Assembly (NCBI GenBank): GCA_005885325.1
Contig: VAYX01000095.1
Coordinates: forward strand, 1 to 7,471
Source of the DNA: Actinomycetota bacterium
GTDB taxonomy: Bacteria > Actinomycetota > UBA4738 > HRBIN12
DNA length: 7,471 nucleotides
Reading direction: 5' to 3'
This document shows positions 1 to 5,627 of the stretch, piece by piece. Within the stretch, counting starts at the first letter, position 1. Each line of letters opens with the position of its first letter. A program made the translations under genes and the position numbers. Below the pieces are notes generated by a model that made no database searches, was not told where the DNA came from, and saw only the letters and a list, made by a program, of their open reading frames with translations.

Positions 1-198
1 GTCGTTGATGTCTTCCGCCGGGCCGAGGCGACGCCACCTGTTGCCGAACAGGCCGTGCGCGCCGGCGCGAAGGTGCTCTGGCTCCAAGAGGGGATCGTAA
101 ACGAGGAGGCCCGGCGCATCGCCGAGGACGGTGGCCTGACGGTCGTCATGGGCCTGTGTATCCGAACGACCAGGGAACGGCTGAGCAGAGAGGAATGA
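1..198 (+). CDS. CoA-binding domain protein (YccU-like), C-terminal fragment
   Basis: Reading frame 1 is open from the first base to a TGA at 196-198 and gives 65 residues; the gene's start lies outside the window. The fragment carries the signature of the C-terminal half of the small CoA-binding (CoA_binding_2, YccU-like) Rossmann proteins: VVDVFRR near residue 1, then AGAKVLWLQEGIVNEEA at about 21-37, then GLTVVMGLC at about 45-53. Family members are single-domain proteins of roughly 130-150 residues related to the CoA-binding domain of succinyl-CoA synthetase; they bind CoA but their cellular role is poorly defined. Where relatives usually read M-D-R-C near the end, this one reads M-G-L-C, keeping the cysteine but losing the Asp-Arg pair. 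The TGA lies 2 nt before the chosen GTG start of the next gene, so the two are probably co-transcribed. The family call is confident; the function is not known. Confidence 0.85.
   Translation, partial: VVDVFRRAEATPPVAEQAVRAGAKVLWLQEGIVNEEARRIAEDGGLTVVMGLCIRTTRERLSREE
187..194 (+). promoter_or_regulatory. Ribosome binding site of the DUF4177 gene
   Basis: The purine run AGAGAGGA lies inside the last codons of the CoA-binding gene. Its AGGA ends 6 nt before GTG 201, a normal spacing, but it directly touches ATG 195, which is too close to serve that codon. This favours the GTG at 201 as the start of the small downstream gene. Confidence 0.5.
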
Positions 199-200
199 CC

Positions 201-365
201 GTGCAGAAGTGGGAATACTTCGTTGCTCCGCTCCTCGAACACAACCCCGGCGAGATCCTCAACACCTTCGGGGAGGACGGCTGGGAGCTGGTCTCGGTGG
301 CCCAGGTGACGACGCCGGCGGGCGGCCAGTCCCTCATCGCGTACCTGAAGCGGCCGGCCGGATAG
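201..365 (+). CDS. Small DUF4177-type protein
   Basis: This is a 54-residue protein from GTG 201, or 56 residues from ATG 195, which overlaps the upstream TGA as ATGA. It begins (M)QKWEYFVAPLL and continues with a central EDGWELVSV and a terminal YLKRPAG. The pattern of W-E-Y near the N-terminus, G-W-E-L-V in the middle and a basic-Pro end is typical of the DUF4177 family, whose members are about 50-70 residues and have no established function. There is no signal peptide or membrane segment, so it should be cytoplasmic. I prefer GTG 201 because of the Shine-Dalgarno spacing and because relatives, as I remember them, start directly at the K-W-E-Y motif. A further ATG at 156 would overlap the upstream gene by more than 40 nt and is unlikely. 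The tight junction with the CoA-binding gene suggests translational coupling. The stop is only 3 nt from the stop of the convergent dehydrogenase gene. Confidence 0.8.
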   Translation: MQKWEYFVAPLLEHNPGEILNTFGEDGWELVSVAQVTTPAGGQSLIAYLKRPAG

Positions 366-368
366 GGG

Positions 369-1550
369 TCACCGGCGCGCGATCCGGCGCCGGAGCAGGA
401 TCAGCCCCCCGATCAGGAGGGCCGCGATCACCAGCCCGACGCCCGTCCTGGCCCCACCTCCCAAACCGGGAGACGTCGGGCTCGCTCCGGGCAGGGGTGA
501 GGCCGTCGGGCTCGATCCCGGTTCGGGAGACCCGCCCGCAGTCCCGGCAAGGCGCAGGATGGCATCCGACGTCGCCACGTAGATGGATCCATCGGGGGCG
601 CGCGCGACATCGGTGACCGTGGCTCCCACGCCCGCGACGAGATCGGGGGTGCCCACGGAGCCGTCCGGCAGGAGCCGGGCCCGGTACAGGCCGTTGAGAT
701 AGCTCCCGAAGTACAGCCACCGGCCGTCGGAGGTCACGGCGCAGCCCGTCGCCACGATGACCCGTTCGAAGTCGAGCGCGGGATCGATGAACCGCGGCTC
801 GCCGCCGGGTCCGAGCTGATCCGGCCATCCGTAGTTCCCGCCCGCCACGATCCGGTTGACCTCGTCGTCGCTGGACGGTCCGTTCTCCGTCTCCCACAGG
901 TCGCCGGTCACGGGGTCGAGGCACAGGCCGAACGAATTACGGATCCCCAACGCGTAGACGGGGTTGTCCGGTCCCAGCGGGTTGTCGTCGGGCACCGTGC
1001 CGTCCGGATCCAGGCGCAGCACCTTGCCCCCGAGGTCGTTCGGGTCCTGGGCTCGCGCGGGATCGTGGGCCTCTCCGGTGACGGCGTACAGCTTGCCGTC
1101 CGGCCCGAAGGCCATGTCCCCGCCGTTGTGGTAGCCGGTCACGGCGGGGAGCAGGGTGATGACGGGGTCGACCTCCACCGACCGGTCCCCTTCGGCGCGG
1201 ACGCGGATGATCCGGTTGGAGGCACCTCCCTTCTCCGAGTAGTAGAGGTACACCCAGGGCTGTCGCTCGAAATCGGGATGCAGGGCGATCCCCAGGAGCC
1301 CGCGCTCGGCGCTCCCCTCCACCGAGACGTGGACGAATGGCTGGGGGAGCACCCGCCCGTCCCTGATGATGCGGACGTCGCCCGTCTCCTTCTCGGTGAA
1401 GAAGATCCTCCCGTCGAGGGCGAAGGCCAGGTTCGTGGGGAACGCGAGGCCGTTCATCACGGACTCGACGGAGGGCTGCGCGGCCGCCGAGCCTACCGTC
1501 ACCGCCACGAGGACCAGAACGGCGAGGACGACGAACGCTCGGGCGACCAC
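369..1550 (-). CDS. PQQ-dependent sugar dehydrogenase-like protein, membrane-anchored
   Basis: This 393-residue protein belongs to the soluble glucose/sorbosone dehydrogenase (GSDH, Hhip-like) beta-propeller family. Members oxidise aldose sugars with pyrroloquinoline quinone outside the cytoplasm. Residues 1-24 form a signal peptide (hydrophobic core, then SAAA before Q25). Family signatures follow: PTNLAF at about 38, GLLGIALHPDF at about 84, YHNGGDMAFGPDG at 140-152 containing His141 (matching the catalytic-base histidine of soluble glucose dehydrogenase), GIRNSFGL at 202-209 (the Arg expected to contact PQQ), TENGPSSDDEVN at 221-232 and GGNYGWP at 237-243. After the propeller comes a Pro/Ser/Thr-rich linker (about 339-364), one membrane helix (about 368-386) and a basic tail RRRIARR. 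The protein is therefore probably displayed outside and tethered by its C-terminus. The start is GTG with no Shine-Dalgarno sequence; an in-frame TAG shortly upstream excludes a longer form. No PQQ synthesis gene is visible, and some relatives may not bind PQQ, so the substrate and activity are open. Confidence 0.88.
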   Translation of the reverse strand: MVARAFVVLAVLVLVAVTVGSAAAQPSVESVMNGLAFPTNLAFALDGRIFFTEKETGDVRIIRDGRVLPQPFVHVSVEGSAERGLLGIALHPDFERQPWVYLYYSEKGGASNRIIRVRAEGDRSVEVDPVITLLPAVTGYHNGGDMAFGPDGKLYAVTGEAHDPARAQDPNDLGGKVLRLDPDGTVPDDNPLGPDNPVYALGIRNSFGLCLDPVTGDLWETENGPSSDDEVNRIVAGGNYGWPDQLGPGGEPRFIDPALDFERVIVATGCAVTSDGRWLYFGSYLNGLYRARLLPDGSVGTPDLVAGVGATVTDVARAPDGSIYVATSDAILRLAGTAGGSPEPGSSPTASPLPGASPTSPGLGGGARTGVGLVIAALLIGGLILLRRRIARR

Positions 1551-1558
1551 TGCTGGTG

Positions 1559-1564
1559 AGTCTA
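1559..1564 (-). promoter_or_regulatory. Candidate -10 box for a leaderless dehydrogenase transcript
   Basis: On the minus strand the hexamer TAGACT (a TANNNT match) ends 8 nt before the GTG start codon at 1550. Transcription would then begin at or next to the start codon, the arrangement known for leaderless actinobacterial mRNAs. The gene has no Shine-Dalgarno sequence, which agrees with this. No clear -35 box is seen. This is inferred from one short motif. Confidence 0.35.
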
Positions 1565-1565
1565 C

Positions 1566-1578
1566 GCAGCGAGGCTGC
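1566..1578. repeat. Short dyad in the dehydrogenase/VOC divergent region
   Basis: GCAGC and GCTGC form a perfect 5-bp inverted repeat around GAG. A further TA on each side (1563-1564 and 1579-1580) also fits the dyad if one base is skipped on the left. It sits between the candidate -10 boxes of the two divergent genes, where an operator would be expected. Its small size means chance is a real alternative. Confidence 0.25.
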
Positions 1579-1584
1579 TACAAA
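1579..1584 (+). promoter_or_regulatory. Candidate -10 box for the VOC gene
   Basis: TACAAA lies about 22 nt before the proposed CTG start and about 11 nt before the strong Shine-Dalgarno sequence, which would leave a short leader. I find no recognisable -35 box at the normal distance. It is placed mainly because a promoter must lie in this gap of about 56 nt if the VOC gene starts at 1607. Confidence 0.25.
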
Positions 1585-1594
1585 GGGAACGAAC

Positions 1595-1604
1595 AGAGGA
1601 GGTG
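1595..1604 (+). promoter_or_regulatory. Strong ribosome binding site deciding a CTG start
   Basis: AGAGGAGGTG contains the full AGGAGG core at 1597-1602. The only in-frame codon at a workable distance that could initiate is CTG 1607, 4 nt after the core. The in-frame GTG at 1556 lies upstream of this site, and the next in-frame GTG (1625) is 22 nt downstream, too far. The GTG at 1602 is in another frame. Confidence 0.6.
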
Positions 1605-1606
1605 CC

Positions 1607-2233
1607 CTGCTCCGCATCGATCACGTGGTCCTCGCCGTCGGCGATCTCGAGGCGGCGGCGGCCTTCGTCTGGGATGAGCTCGGGCTGGGATCGGTGCCGG
1701 GAGGCCGGCATCCCGGATGGGGAACCGGGAATCGGGTCGTCCCGCTCGGCGACGCGTACGTGGAGCTGCTCGCGGTCCTCGATCCCGTGGAGGCCGCATC
1801 GAGCCCGGTGGGGACGTGGATCGCAAACGCCTCCCGTGCGGGCCACCGTCTCGTGGCATGGTGCGCCTCGACGGATGACATCGAGGCCGCGGCGGAGCGC
1901 CTCGGCCTGGTGGTCGCGCCGGCGTCGCGGTCCTTGCCGGACGGACGCACGCTGACGTGGCGGAGCGCTGCGTTCGACCGCGTCGCCGAGCATCCCGATC
2001 TCCCCTTCTTCATCTCCTGGGATGGGCCGGCAGAGCTCCATCCGGGCCGGGCTCGGGTCAAGCACCGCCTCGAGCCGCTCGGGATCGCTTGGATCGAGGT
2101 CGCCACCGACCCCGGGGCCCTTCAAGCATGGCTGGGAGCCGAGGAAGTCCCAGTCCGGGTCGTGGCGAGCAGCGAACCGGGGGTCCGAGCCGTCGGCATC
2201 CAGACGGCCCGGGGCGAGATCGTCCTGAGATGA
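1607..2233 (+). CDS. Glyoxalase-like VOC family protein
   Basis: The 208-residue product begins (M)LRIDHVVLAVGDLEAAAAF, the usual opening of vicinal-oxygen-chelate proteins of the Glyoxalase_3 (glyoxalase-like) type. The DHVV histidine (residue 6) and the later YVELLAV glutamate are candidate metal ligands. Further family features are GGRHPGWGTGNRVVPLG early on and LPFFISWD in the second half, followed by a second, more diverged beta-alpha-beta unit. Such proteins use a divalent metal for isomerase, dioxygenase or resistance chemistry, but this subgroup has no assigned substrate. The start is chosen as CTG 1607 because of the strong Shine-Dalgarno sequence and because homologous sequence begins exactly there. 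The frame also has a GTG at 1556, giving 17 extra residues that do not look like VOC sequence and leaving only 5 bp to the divergent start. The product appears cytoplasmic. Its stop is 5 nt from the stop of the convergent metB-type gene. The family is clear and the function unknown. Confidence 0.85.
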   Translation: MLRIDHVVLAVGDLEAAAAFVWDELGLGSVPGGRHPGWGTGNRVVPLGDAYVELLAVLDPVEAASSPVGTWIANASRAGHRLVAWCASTDDIEAAAERLGLVVAPASRSLPDGRTLTWRSAAFDRVAEHPDLPFFISWDGPAELHPGRARVKHRLEPLGIAWIEVATDPGALQAWLGAEEVPVRVVASSEPGVRAVGIQTARGEIVLR

Positions 2234-2238
2234 GCGCG

Positions 2239-3387
2239 CTACGCCAGCGCCTGTTCGAGGTCCGCGACCAGGTCGTCGGGATGCTCGATGCCCACCGACA
2301 GACGGATGAGGGTGTCGGGGACGGCGAGCGGCGAGTCGCTCACGCTCGCGTGCGTCATCGGGGCCGGTACCTCGATGAGGGATTCCACGCCGCCGAGCGA
2401 CTCGGCCAGGAAGAACAGCTTGGTCCTCTGTACCACCCGGACGGCTTCGTCCCTGGATCCGACCTCGAACGACACCATGCCCCCGAAGTCCTTCATCTGG
2501 CGGACCGCGACCTCGAACCCGGGGTGGCCCGGGACCCCGGGGAAGTGCACTGTGGTCACCCGGGGATGCTGCGAGAGGAACTCGGCGATGCGCCGGGCGC
2601 CCCGACAGTGCGCCTCCATCCGGAGTGCGAGGGTCTTCACGCCGCGGAGCGCGAGGTAGCAGTCCATGGGGCCGGGGACCGCGCCGACGGCGTTCTGCAG
2701 GAACGCCAGGCGCTCGGCGAGCGCATCGTCGTTCGTCACGACGGCCCCGCCGACGAGGTCCGAGTGGCCGCCGAGGTATTTCGTCACCGAGTGGACCACG
2801 ACGTCGGCACCGAGCTCGAGCGGCCGCTGGAGGTACGGAGTGGCGAACGTGTTGTCGACCACGCACATCGCGCCGCCGTCGTGCGCGAGCTCGGCGGCGG
2901 CCGCGATGTCGATGACCTTGAGCAGCGGGTTGGTCGGCGTCTCCACCCACACCACCCTGGTCTCGTGGCGGACCGCGGCGCCGAACGCGGCCAGGTCGGT
3001 CATGTCCACGATGTCGTAGGCCACGCCCCAATCGGCGAGCACCCGGGCCAGGAGCCGGTACGTTCCGCCGTAGACGTCGTTCGACAGCAGCACGTGGTCC
3101 TCCGGCCGTAGGGTTAGGAGCAGCGTGGCCTCGGCGGCCATCCCGGAGGCGAAGCAGAGCCCGTGCCTGCCACCCTCGAGCGACGCGAGGACGGTCTCCA
3201 GTGCCTCGCGCGTGGGGTTGCCGGTGCGCGCGTAGTCGAACCGCTTGGGCTTTCCCACCTCCGGCTGCGCGTACGTGGACGTCTGGTAGATCGGGACGTT
3301 CACGGCGCCGAACGCGGGCTCGGGGTCCTGGCCGGCATGGACGGCTCTGGTCTCGAACCTCATCCCATCTCCGGGGGAACTTGCCAT
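2239..3387 (-). CDS. metB: Cystathionine gamma-synthase/lyase family PLP enzyme
   Basis: This is a Cys/Met-metabolism PLP enzyme (fold type I) of 382 residues from ATG 3387, or 374 from ATG 3363; numbers here use the shorter form. It shows ETRAVHAGQ at 4-12, VPIYQTSTY at 23-31, DYARTGNPTR at 43-52 (phosphate-binding Tyr44/Arg46), FASGMAA at 71-77, Tyr98, the PLP-ring Asp170 in VVDNTFATPYLQ, the Schiff-base Lys195 in HSVTKYLGGHSD, SLGGVESLIE at 322-331 and Arg354 near the C-terminus. Family members either join cysteine to an activated homoserine (gamma-synthase) or cleave cystathionine to cysteine, 2-oxobutanoate and ammonia (gamma-lyase). These residues do not separate the two. Being last in an operon with cbs favours the lyase direction. 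ATG 3387 has AGGAGG 5 nt upstream; ATG 3363 overlaps the DUF429 stop as ATGA, has a GGAG 5 nt upstream and is where relatives usually start. The product is cytoplasmic and probably a tetramer by family analogy. Confidence 0.92.
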   Translation of the reverse strand: MASSPGDGMRFETRAVHAGQDPEPAFGAVNVPIYQTSTYAQPEVGKPKRFDYARTGNPTREALETVLASLEGGRHGLCFASGMAAEATLLLTLRPEDHVLLSNDVYGGTYRLLARVLADWGVAYDIVDMTDLAAFGAAVRHETRVVWVETPTNPLLKVIDIAAAAELAHDGGAMCVVDNTFATPYLQRPLELGADVVVHSVTKYLGGHSDLVGGAVVTNDDALAERLAFLQNAVGAVPGPMDCYLALRGVKTLALRMEAHCRGARRIAEFLSQHPRVTTVHFPGVPGHPGFEVAVRQMKDFGGMVSFEVGSRDEAVRVVQRTKLFFLAESLGGVESLIEVPAPMTHASVSDSPLAVPDTLIRLSVGIEHPDDLVADLEQALA

Positions 3388-4235
3388 CCTCGCCTCCTGA
3401 GCTCGTCGACGGCATCCTGGCCCGAGCGGGCCAGGCCCCACAGCAACGATTTGCGCTTCGCGTCGTGCCCCGGCGCGAACTCTCTCGACGTCGAGGACGC
3501 GCAGTCGGGATGGCCGCATCCGCACCGGGCCAGCCCGTGGAACACCAGCTGGTCCTGGCCATCGGAGCGCTCGGCCTGCCGGCATCGCGGGTAGGGGGGC
3601 GGAGGAAGGGTCGCCGCCGGCAGGACGATCACGCCCTCCAGCGGGTCGCCCGGCGCGAAGCACCTGCCGCCGAGCGCGTACAGGCCGGTGAGCGCCGCCA
3701 GGGCCGCATCCACCTGATCCGACGACCGGAGATCCTCGGTCGCCACCCCCTCGCCCCGCAGCACGCCGCGTCGCCACTCTCGCTTCGCCCGCCCCGCGGC
3801 CGTGCCGCTCGGCGGCAGGCATCCCGCCAGGACGACGGCGGTCGCGTGCGGGAACACCTCGATGGCCCTGCCGGCGACCGCACCGCTCGCGTAGCGGGCG
3901 AAGCCCTCCTGGGCCGCAGCCTCGAAGACCTCGAAGCCGGCTCGCATCCAGTCGTAGAAGACGCTGCTGGCCTTCTTCGGGTCCGAGGGCGTCCCGAACG
4001 ACTGGATCCCGAACCGGCGGATCTCGCGTTCGGTGAGTCGCGATCCGCCCGGGCTTCGCCCCCACGCCGGCGGCGAGTCGATCGCCACCACGTCGGGTCG
4101 GACCTGCCTGATGAGCTCCCCGACCTCCTCCACGCCCATGTGGCGCCGGGTTTCCGATGGGATCAGGGTCTCGTCGAGCAGGACGGCGTCGAGGCCCTTC
4201 CGCTTCGCGCCGACGTCGATGCCGAGGGAGCGCAC
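3360..4235 (-). CDS. DUF429 family protein with C-terminal Cys/His module
   Basis: The 291-residue product has two parts. Residues 1 to about 210 match the DUF429 family, a predicted RNase H-like fold with no proven function: GIDVGAKRKGLDAVLLD at 5-21 (Asp7), VVAIDSPPAWG at 49-59 (Asp53), LTEREIRRFGI at 67-77 (Glu70), a VFYDW motif at 92-96, AIEVFPHATAVVLAG at 124-138, then SDQVDAALAALTGLYA at 172-187 with Asp173/Asp176 and EGVIVLP at 200-206. The spaced acidic residues resemble a metal-binding nuclease site, but catalysis is not established. After a proline-rich break (PPPPYP, 211-216) comes a module with CGCGHPDC at 238-245, a possible zinc knuckle, and FAPGHDAKRK at 253-262, followed by a helical tail. 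The start is GTG with only a weak upstream AGGGA; the cbs stop is 15 bp away, and the end overlaps the metB-type gene. The product is cytoplasmic. Why it sits between two transsulfuration enzymes is unknown. Confidence 0.85.
   Translation of the reverse strand: MRSLGIDVGAKRKGLDAVLLDETLIPSETRRHMGVEEVGELIRQVRPDVVAIDSPPAWGRSPGGSRLTEREIRRFGIQSFGTPSDPKKASSVFYDWMRAGFEVFEAAAQEGFARYASGAVAGRAIEVFPHATAVVLAGCLPPSGTAAGRAKREWRRGVLRGEGVATEDLRSSDQVDAALAALTGLYALGGRCFAPGDPLEGVIVLPAATLPPPPYPRCRQAERSDGQDQLVFHGLARCGCGHPDCASSTSREFAPGHDAKRKSLLWGLARSGQDAVDELRRRGWQVPPEMG
3393..3398 (-). promoter_or_regulatory. Ribosome binding site of the metB-type gene, inside the DUF429 gene
   Basis: AGGAGG on the minus strand lies 5 nt before ATG 3387, within the last codons of the upstream DUF429 gene. 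It supports the longer start, which would overlap DUF429 by 28 nt. A weaker GGAG stands 5 nt before the alternative ATG at 3363, so both initiation sites are possible. Confidence 0.55.
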
Positions 4236-4250
4236 GGGGTGGGGTCGTCC

Positions 4251-5627
4251 CTACGGGGTCCGCTGCCGGTGGGCCAGGAACTCGAGGAGGTCGCTCCGGG
4301 TCAGGACCCCCAGGACCTGGCCGGCCTTGGCCACCAGCACGGCCGGCTCTCGCTGGAGCTCGGCGAAGGCCACCTCGATGGGCTGGTCGAACTCGACCAT
4401 GGGGATCGGTGGGCCCATGACCTCGGCCACGTCGGCCTGGAGCGCGTCGGGGTCGCGGAAGATGCGGTCGAGGAGGGCTCGCTCCTGGATCGCTCCGACG
4501 AACTGGGTCACGTCGAGCGACGACGGCTCGCGGACCACGGGAGCCTGTGAGATCCCGTATTCCTGGAGCGCGTCGATGGCCTGGCGCACCTTGTCGTGCG
4601 CGTTCACCGTCACCATCGGAGGGAGGTCGCCGTGCTTGGCCGACACGACCTCCTCCACCCGCACCACCTCGGGCCGCTCGAGCATCCCGTACTGGAGCAG
4701 CCAGGAATCGGAGTAGAGCTTCGAGAGGTAGTTGCGTCCGGTGTCGGGGAAGATGACGACGACGGTCTTCGACTCGTCCAGCTCACGGGCCACCTCCAAG
4801 GCGGCATACAGGGCGGTCCCCGACGACCCCCCGACCAGGATGCCTTCCTGGCGGGTCACCGCCCGGGCCAGACGGAACGAATCGGCGTCGGAGACCCGCA
4901 CCCACCGATCCACGACCGTGGGGTCGAAGGTCTCCGGCCAGAAGTCCTCGCCGATCCCCTCCACCAGGTACGGCCTCGGCGTGTCGCCCGAGTACAGGGA
5001 CCCCTCGGGATCCGCGCCCACGACCGTGATGGCGGGATTCCTCTCCTTCAGGTACCGGGCGGCGCCGGTGATCGTGCCGCCGGTCCCCACCCCGGCCACC
5101 AACACGTCGATCTCGCCGCCGGTCTGTTCCCAGATCTCCGGGCCCGTGGTCTCGTAGTGGGCCTGGGGGTTCTCCTGGTTGAAGTATTGGTTCGGCTGGA
5201 ACGCCCCCGGGATCTCCTCGGTCAGCCGGTCGGCCACGCGGTAGTAGGACTCCGGCGACTCGGGCGCGACGGCGGTGGGGGTGATGACCACCTCGGCGCC
5301 GTAGGCCCGAAGGAGCGCCACCTTCTCCTGGCTCATCTTGTCCGGCATCACGAAGATGCACTTGTAGCCCTTGATCGCCGCGGCGATGGCCAGGCCGTGG
5401 CCGGTGTTGCCCGAGGTCGGCTCGACGATCGTCCCGCCCGGCCGGAGCTTCCCCGCGCGCTCGGCGGCCTCGATCATCCGAAGGCCGATCCGGTCCTTCA
5501 CGCTCCCGCCGGGGTTCAGCATCTCGAGCTTGGCCAGGATGGCCGGGCGGACCCCGCGCACCACCTTGTGGAGCCGGACGAGCGGGGTGTTGCCCATGCT
5601 GTCCAGGAAGGACTCGAGCACCTTCAC
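4251..5627 (-). CDS. cbs: Cystathionine beta-synthase with C-terminal CBS domain pair
   Basis: The 458-residue enzyme is a PLP protein of fold type II that condenses homocysteine with serine to cystathionine, the first step of reverse transsulfuration. Residues 1-320 are the catalytic domain: MGNTPLVRL at 11-19, NPGGSVKDR at 38-46 with the Schiff-base Lys44, EPTSGNTGHGLA at 69-80, PTAVAPESPESYYRVADRL at 117-135, GVGTGGTITGA at 179-189 (phosphate loop), GADPEGSLYSGD at 204-215 and GGSSG at 266-270. The PTAV and DPEGS(L/V)YSG stretches are typical of true cystathionine beta-synthase rather than cysteine synthase. Residues of about 325-458 form a tandem CBS-domain pair, which in relatives binds adenosyl ligands and tunes activity or stability. 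The N-terminal haem region of animal enzymes is absent, as expected in bacteria. The start is GTG 5627, behind a G-rich GGGGGTGG; the frame stays open upstream, but that sequence is not homologous and runs antisense into the response regulator. It is the first gene of the operon. Confidence 0.95.
   Translation of the reverse strand: MKVLESFLDSMGNTPLVRLHKVVRGVRPAILAKLEMLNPGGSVKDRIGLRMIEAAERAGKLRPGGTIVEPTSGNTGHGLAIAAAIKGYKCIFVMPDKMSQEKVALLRAYGAEVVITPTAVAPESPESYYRVADRLTEEIPGAFQPNQYFNQENPQAHYETTGPEIWEQTGGEIDVLVAGVGTGGTITGAARYLKERNPAITVVGADPEGSLYSGDTPRPYLVEGIGEDFWPETFDPTVVDRWVRVSDADSFRLARAVTRQEGILVGGSSGTALYAALEVARELDESKTVVVIFPDTGRNYLSKLYSDSWLLQYGMLERPEVVRVEEVVSAKHGDLPPMVTVNAHDKVRQAIDALQEYGISQAPVVREPSSLDVTQFVGAIQERALLDRIFRDPDALQADVAEVMGPPIPMVEFDQPIEVAFAELQREPAVLVAKAGQVLGVLTRSDLLEFLAHRQRTP

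Noticed and set aside
383..394. Perfect 12-bp palindrome TCCGGCGCCGGA near the convergent stops
   Set aside because: It lies within the codons of the dehydrogenase's basic tail, has no loop or T-run for a terminator, and GC palindromes of this size are expected in such DNA.
209..616. Plus-strand frame of 135 codons overlapping DUF4177 and the dehydrogenase 3' end
   Set aside because: It overlaps two genes in the wrong frame or strand and consists of Arg/Pro/Gly/Ser-rich sequence without motifs.
1562..3562. Long minus-strand open frame of 666 codons across the VOC and metB-type genes
   Set aside because: It is antisense or out of frame to two clear genes, has an Arg/Pro/Gly-rich composition typical of shadow frames in GC-rich DNA, and matches no family.
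3388..4065. Upstream in-frame extension of the metB-type gene through DUF429
   Set aside because: The frame is open only because stops are rare in this composition. The extension is low-complexity and overlaps the DUF429 gene, whose protein motifs are clear in another frame.
3201..4550. Plus-strand open frame of 449 codons opposite DUF429, metB and cbs
   Set aside because: It crosses three genes on the other strand, has no ribosome site or recognisable domain, and its composition is typical of an antisense frame.
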